NCBI RefSeq assembly: GCF_019145195.1
Contig: NZ_JAHSTW010000008.1
Location: forward strand, 1-64,000
DNA from: Pseudomonas siliginis
GTDB lineage: Bacteria; Pseudomonadota; Gammaproteobacteria; Pseudomonadales; Pseudomonadaceae
Length of the DNA stretch: 64,000 nt
Direction of reading: 5' to 3'
In this document: one piece after another, positions 60,689-64,000 of the stretch
Numbering within the stretch: position 1 is the stretch's first letter
Layout of the letters: every line of letters starts with the position of its first letter
Notes under the pieces: model-generated
What the model was told of the DNA's origin: nothing
What the model saw: only the letters and a program-made list of their open reading frames with translations
Databases searched by the model: none
Program-made: the position numbers and the translations under genes

Positions 60689-60910
60689 ATGACTCAACGG
60701 ACCCTCGCCACTTTCATGCTCGCACTGGGCCTGGCAACCCTCGCCGGTTGCTCCTCGCCGACAGTGATCACCTTGAATGACGGTCGCGAAATCCAGGCCG
60801 TCGACACCCCGAAATACGATGATGATTCGGGCTTCTACGAGTTCCAGCAGCTGGACGGCAAAGAGACCCGCATCAACAAGGATCAGGTTCGTACCGTTAA
60901 AGAGCTGTAA
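60689..60910 (+). CDS. YgdI/YgdR-family lipoprotein
   Basis: The 73-residue product has a lipoprotein signal (lipobox LAGC, Cys at about residue 21) and one small SH3-like domain: PTVITLNDGREIQAVDTPKYDDDSGFYEFQQLDGKETRINKDQVRTVKEL, the YgdI/YgdR pattern. These anchor to the outer membrane; their role is unknown. A strong terminator follows 25 bp downstream. Confidence 0.9.
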   Translation: MTQRTLATFMLALGLATLAGCSSPTVITLNDGREIQAVDTPKYDDDSGFYEFQQLDGKETRINKDQVRTVKEL

Positions 60911-60935
60911 GGCTCCGCGTCGTTACCGGATACAG

Positions 60936-60965
60936 AAAAGCCCGCATTGTCATGCGGGCTTTTTC
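60936..60965 (+). terminator. Intrinsic terminator
   Basis: AAAGCCCGCAT and ATGCGGGCTTT arms with a 4-base loop are followed by a T-run. It ends the lipoprotein transcript and, having A-residues on the other side, can also end the convergent pseudouridine synthase transcript. Confidence 0.92.
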
Positions 60966-60992
60966 TTGGGCACTCGGAAAGCAGTTTCAGCA

Positions 60993-61883
60993 TTACCACT
61001 GCAAGGTGATTCGACTCTCGAACTCCCGCAACTCACCGGTCACCGGATCGATGAAGCGCAGGCCTTGCGCAAGCAGCTTCAACGGGTTGGCGTAGTCGTC
61101 CTCGACATCTTTCAACACCGTCGGATAAAACGGATCGTTGCAAATACTCGCTCCCAGCGACGTCATGTGCACCCGCAACTGATGCTTCTTGCCCGTCACG
61201 GGATAAAGGCCATAGCGCCACAGATCACCATTTTTCTCACGCACCTCGACCGCCGTTTCGGTATTGCTGGCGCCAGGCCCTTCTTGCATGCGGAAGAACG
61301 GCTCGCCATCGACCAAACGGCTCTTGTGCACCAACGGGAAATTCAACTCGGGCAGCGCCCGGGCGATCGCTTCATAGCGCTTGTCGATCTGCCGGGTCGG
61401 GAACAACGACTGATAGGCCGAGCGGGTTTGCGGGTTGGCCGAGAAGATCACCAGACCTGCCGTGTGCCGGTCGATGCGGTGCAGCGGCACCAGATGCGGA
61501 TTGTCCAGCCGACGGATCAGCCGCCGCAGCAGGGTTTGTTCGACATATTCTCCGGCCGGGGTTACTGGCAGAAAGTGGGGTTTGTCGGCCACCACCAAGT
61601 GTTCATCGGCGTAGAGAATCGACTCGAGCACCGGGATCGGCTTCTCGTCCGGCACTTCGCGAAAGTAGTGAATGCGCAAACCTTCCTTGTACGGCAAGTC
61701 CAGCGCAATCGGCTGGCCCTGCGCATCCAGCACCCGCCCCCGAGCAATCCGGTCGAGCCATTGTTCGCGGCCGATGGCACTGAAGTGCTCGCACAGGCAA
61801 TCGAGCACTGTCAGCCAGGGACCGGGCGGTAAATACAAGGTGCTGGCCTGATTGTGCGCAGCGGAAAATACGGGGCTGGTCAT
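60993..61883 (-). CDS. RluA-family pseudouridine synthase
   Basis: This 296-residue protein has the RluA catalytic motif LVPLHRIDRHTAGLVIFS near residue 137, with Asp as the nucleophile, and YPVTGKKHQLRVHMTSLGASICND near the C-terminus. It lacks an S4 domain. It converts uridine to pseudouridine in rRNA or tRNA; the exact site cannot be read from the sequence. Confidence 0.88.
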   Translation of the reverse strand: MTSPVFSAAHNQASTLYLPPGPWLTVLDCLCEHFSAIGREQWLDRIARGRVLDAQGQPIALDLPYKEGLRIHYFREVPDEKPIPVLESILYADEHLVVADKPHFLPVTPAGEYVEQTLLRRLIRRLDNPHLVPLHRIDRHTAGLVIFSANPQTRSAYQSLFPTRQIDKRYEAIARALPELNFPLVHKSRLVDGEPFFRMQEGPGASNTETAVEVREKNGDLWRYGLYPVTGKKHQLRVHMTSLGASICNDPFYPTVLKDVEDDYANPLKLLAQGLRFIDPVTGELREFESRITLQW

Positions 61884-61953
61884 ACGAAACAGAAATCCTC
61901 AATGCAGGCCGGCATTATCCAACAGTGAGGCAAAGCCACCTAGCGCAGTTTGA

Positions 61954-62271
61954 TCAGGCCGGAATCGATTTGAGAGCCGCTGCTTCGGTGAACTCCTTCA
62001 GCCAGCGCAACACATCGACCGCTTCCCAACGCCCTGGATCGTACAACGCGTATAACAGTCCCTGATAACCGACCACATCCAGCTGCTTGTGATAACCGGC
62101 GCGCTGAAACAGGGCTTCGATCTCGGCAAAGCAGGTGTTGAAATGCAGCTTGTTGAACGGCGTCTTGCCTTCCGTGACCAGCCCGTCCAGGCGCAATTCG
62201 AGGACGGCCTCGCGCACCACGTCGACCGACATCCGGTTAACGCTGCTCTTCAACTGTTCGACATTGACCAC
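61954..62271 (-). CDS. Small SOS-regulated protein of unknown function
   Basis: This 105-residue soluble protein is mainly helical, with no signal peptide or known motif (MVNVEQLKSSVNRMSVDVV at the start, a central KLHFNTCFAEIEALFQRAGYHKQLDVVGYQGLLYALYDP and a helical end). It starts with GTG after an AGAGGG site. A perfect LexA box lies 24 bp upstream of the start codon, and no other gene faces that box, so it is very probably induced by DNA damage. P. aeruginosa has a LexA-regulated small gene, PA1044, but I cannot show that this is the same protein. Confidence 0.75.
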   Translation of the reverse strand: MVNVEQLKSSVNRMSVDVVREAVLELRLDGLVTEGKTPFNKLHFNTCFAEIEALFQRAGYHKQLDVVGYQGLLYALYDPGRWEAVDVLRWLKEFTEAAALKSIPA

Positions 62272-62294
62272 GGTTCATCCCTCTGACTCGATTG

Positions 62295-62310
62295 CTGTAT
62301 GGACATACAG
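62295..62310. promoter_or_regulatory. LexA (SOS) box
   Basis: CTGTATGGACATACAG fits the LexA consensus CTGT-N8-ACAG exactly and is palindromic over its outer 14 positions. It sits 24 bp upstream of the GTG start of the 105-residue gene on the minus strand. Confidence 0.92.
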
Positions 62311-62384
62311 TAACCGAAGAAGTCAGCGAGCGCCAACGCAAGGATGCATTGCTGCGACCAGCGGGAGAACGAGAGTAAAGCTCA

Positions 62385-62621
62385 TCATCGTAAAAACGCC
62401 GCGATTTCATCGCCACTGAACGGCCAATCCAGCTCAGCGCCAATGTCGACCCGCCGCAGTACCGGGATGCGCAAGCTGTATTTTTCGAACCACGATTCGT
62501 CTTCGGCGATGTCCACCAGTTCAACCAGCAGACCATGCTCGACGAAGGGCATCAGCTCGGCTTCGGCGACTTCACACAGGTGACACCCGAGGGTGCCGAA
62601 CAGCTGACATTCAGGAGGCAT
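62385..62621 (-). CDS. Glutaredoxin-like protein
   Basis: The 78-residue protein has a thioredoxin-like fold with a CxxC site (LFGTLGCHLCEVAEAEL, residues about 6-22), followed by a cis-Pro in SLRIPVLRR and a final helix. It resembles the short DUF836 glutaredoxins. I start at 62621 (MPPECQLFG); an ATG seven codons upstream is also available. It lies upstream of the SOS gene on the same strand but the LexA box separates them. Confidence 0.82.
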   Translation of the reverse strand: MPPECQLFGTLGCHLCEVAEAELMPFVEHGLLVELVDIAEDESWFEKYSLRIPVLRRVDIGAELDWPFSGDEIAAFLR

Positions 62622-62819
62622 GACGGCATTACCGGAAAACAAGTGAGCCCATTCTAGGACGCCACTAAACCCTCGTCGACCCGGCGCCGCTCAAAGGACC
62701 CAACGCTCCCGGCGCAAAATCCTGACGCAAATCATTCAGCGCAAATTGCAAATGCGTCATCCTCGCGGACTTTTTGCCTCTACGCTTCAGAGGCCAACGC
62801 CCTGACAGCGGAGTGTCCC

Positions 62820-64000
62820 GTGTTTGCAAATCTGTTGATCATCCTCGCCTCATCCCTGGTGGTGATTGCCCTGTTCCGGCGCCTGCGACTGCCGCCGGTA
62901 CTGGGTTACCTGTGCGTGGGATTACTGGTCGGGCCGAACGCATTCGACTGGGTCAACGAGAGCGAACATCTGCCGGATGTCGCCGAGCTGGGCGTGGTGT
63001 TTCTGCTGTTTTCGCTGGGCCTGGAGTTCTCCCTGTCGAAGATGATTGCGCTGCGTCAGGTGGTGTTTCGCCTCGGCAGTCAGCAAGTGCTGATCAGCAC
63101 AGCGTTGCTCGGCACACTGTTGATGGGCCTGGGTATGCCGCTGATGCCGGCGCTGTTGCTCGGTGCCGGTTTATCGCTGTCATCCACGGCGATCGTGACC
63201 AAGGAGCTGGGCAGCCTTGGTGAAGTGTTCAGCAGCCACGGCCAGAACGCGGTCGGCGTGCTGCTGTTTCAGGACGTTGTCGCGGTATTGCTGCTGACAC
63301 TGGTTCCGGTGTTCGCCGGCACCAGCGAGCAGGCCTGGTATTGGGCCTTGCCGCTGACACTGGGCAAGACCTTGGTGCTGTTCTTCGGCCTGCTGCTCGC
63401 CAGTCGCTGGTTATTGCCACGGCTGTTTCATGAAGTGGCGGCCTCGCGTTCGGCGGAGCTGTTCGTCCTGCTGGCGCTGGTGATCGTGCTGCTGACTGCC
63501 TGGCTCACGCACTTGTTGGGGCTGTCGCCTGCACTCGGCGCTTTCCTTGCCGGCATGTTGCTCGGGGAAAGCCATTACCGGCACCAGATCGAAGCTGACA
63601 TCCGGCCCTTTCGCGACATTCTGCTCGGCGTATTCTTCGTCAGCATCGGCATGCTGATCGACCTGCAACTGTTCGTCAGTCACAGCCTGTTGATCATCGG
63701 CCTGACGCTCGGCCTGATGCTGATCAAGGGCATCGTGGTCGCGCTGCTGGTGAAGTGGCGCGGCAGTGACAGCGAAACCGCATGGCGCAGCGGCCTCGCC
63801 CTGGCCCAGGGTGGCGAATTCTGTTTTGCCTTGATGGCGCAGATGCAGCAGAACAGCCTGTTGCCGGCCGAACCGGGTGCACTGCTGCTCGCGGCGACGT
63901 TCTGTTCGATGCTGCTCACGCCACTGCTGTTGCGTGCGGCGCCGCGCATTGCCGCCGTGCTGCACCGCAAGCCCAATCAGGAAGCGCAGATCGAACAGAT
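62820..64000 (+). CDS. Kef-type cation:proton antiporter (CPA2), 5' part
   Basis: The first 393 residues are in the window and the frame runs past the end. It begins with GTG (MFANLLIILASSLVVIALF) after a CGGAG site. About eleven membrane segments are visible, with LPPVLGYLCVGLLVGPNAFDW, VFLLFSLGLEFSLSKM, LSLSSTAIVTKEL, GVLLFQDVVAVLLL and FFVSIGMLIDL, all typical of KefB/KefC-like antiporters. A TrkA-N domain would be expected beyond the end. It exchanges K+ or Na+ for protons. Confidence 0.88.
   Translation, partial: MFANLLIILASSLVVIALFRRLRLPPVLGYLCVGLLVGPNAFDWVNESEHLPDVAELGVVFLLFSLGLEFSLSKMIALRQVVFRLGSQQVLISTALLGTLLMGLGMPLMPALLLGAGLSLSSTAIVTKELGSLGEVFSSHGQNAVGVLLFQDVVAVLLLTLVPVFAGTSEQAWYWALPLTLGKTLVLFFGLLLASRWLLPRLFHEVAASRSAELFVLLALVIVLLTAWLTHLLGLSPALGAFLAGMLLGESHYRHQIEADIRPFRDILLGVFFVSIGMLIDLQLFVSHSLLIIGLTLGLMLIKGIVVALLVKWRGSDSETAWRSGLALAQGGEFCFALMAQMQQNSLLPAEPGALLLAATFCSMLLTPLLLRAAPRIAAVLHRKPNQEAQIEQ

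Noticed and set aside
1..64000. tRNA, rRNA, riboswitch or prophage genes
   Set aside because: Reading both strands gave no cloverleaf with CCA end, no rRNA-like stretch, no known riboswitch core and no phage or transposase gene. A covariance-model scan would be needed to exclude small RNAs.

Overview
The window looks like a chromosomal segment of a fluorescent Pseudomonas (P. fluorescens group). The evidence is the high-GC codon use, a pyoverdine locus, a PvdS-type promoter code, and eight clusters of the REP element common in this group (core GTGGGAGCGAGCCTGCTCGC). No tRNA, rRNA, CRISPR array, prophage or insertion sequence was seen. Gene names rest on motifs, length and recalled gene order in P. 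aeruginosa, not on a database search.

Layout. 0.3-9.5 kb is housekeeping and stress genes: an RhtA-like exporter, a TetR repressor divergent from an SDR/HCCA-isomerase pair, an Xaa-Pro aminopeptidase, a cysteine desulfurase, a LysE exporter, and SoxR with a divergent monooxygenase behind a SoxR box. 9.7-16.0 kb is an eight-gene chain in the order fpvG-H-J-K-C-D-E-F, which handles ferripyoverdine in the periplasm. 16.2-17.9 kb holds mbtH and pvdH, each behind its own PvdS box. 18.7-24.2 kb is the dsbS-dsbR two-component system, divergent from dsbD2, a TlpA-like gene and dsbG. 25.4-40.4 kb holds the 4,332-residue PvdL synthetase, the sigma factor PvdS with a Fur-type promoter, and a siderophore N-acetyltransferase (pvdYII-like) with a PvdS box. 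41.4-50.7 kb is the acyclic terpene locus, atuR divergent from atuABCDEF, with a mirror-image operator pair. 50.7-64 kb is mixed: exonuclease, ppnP, MOSC protein, CheV, a possible pseudo-Hpt protein, a NarL-type two-component pair, a YegS-like kinase, moeA-moaB-mobA, a pseudouridine synthase, a small protein behind a LexA box, a glutaredoxin-like protein, and a Kef-type antiporter cut by the window end.

How it works together. The central 30 kb is one iron-starvation programme. Fur would hold pvdS down when iron is plentiful. PvdS would then read TAAAT-N16-CGT promoters found here before pvdH, mbtH, the acetyltransferase gene and (as TAATT) pvdL. PvdH makes diaminobutyrate, PvdL builds the chromophore precursor, MbtH supports adenylation, and FpvG-K with FpvCDEF release and recover iron. 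The peptide synthetases for the rest of the pyoverdine chain are not in the window.

The least expected items are: a REP pair lying in frame inside the 5' end of fpvD; an mbtH promoter that starts in the pvdH stop codon; a perfect LexA box before an unknown 105-residue gene; a MerR-type 19-bp-spacer promoter at soxR; a tandem duplication of the atuF leader including its ribosome binding site; an SDR with phenylalanine at the catalytic tyrosine position; and a pseudo-Hpt candidate beside cheV. I found no system that I can call entirely new.
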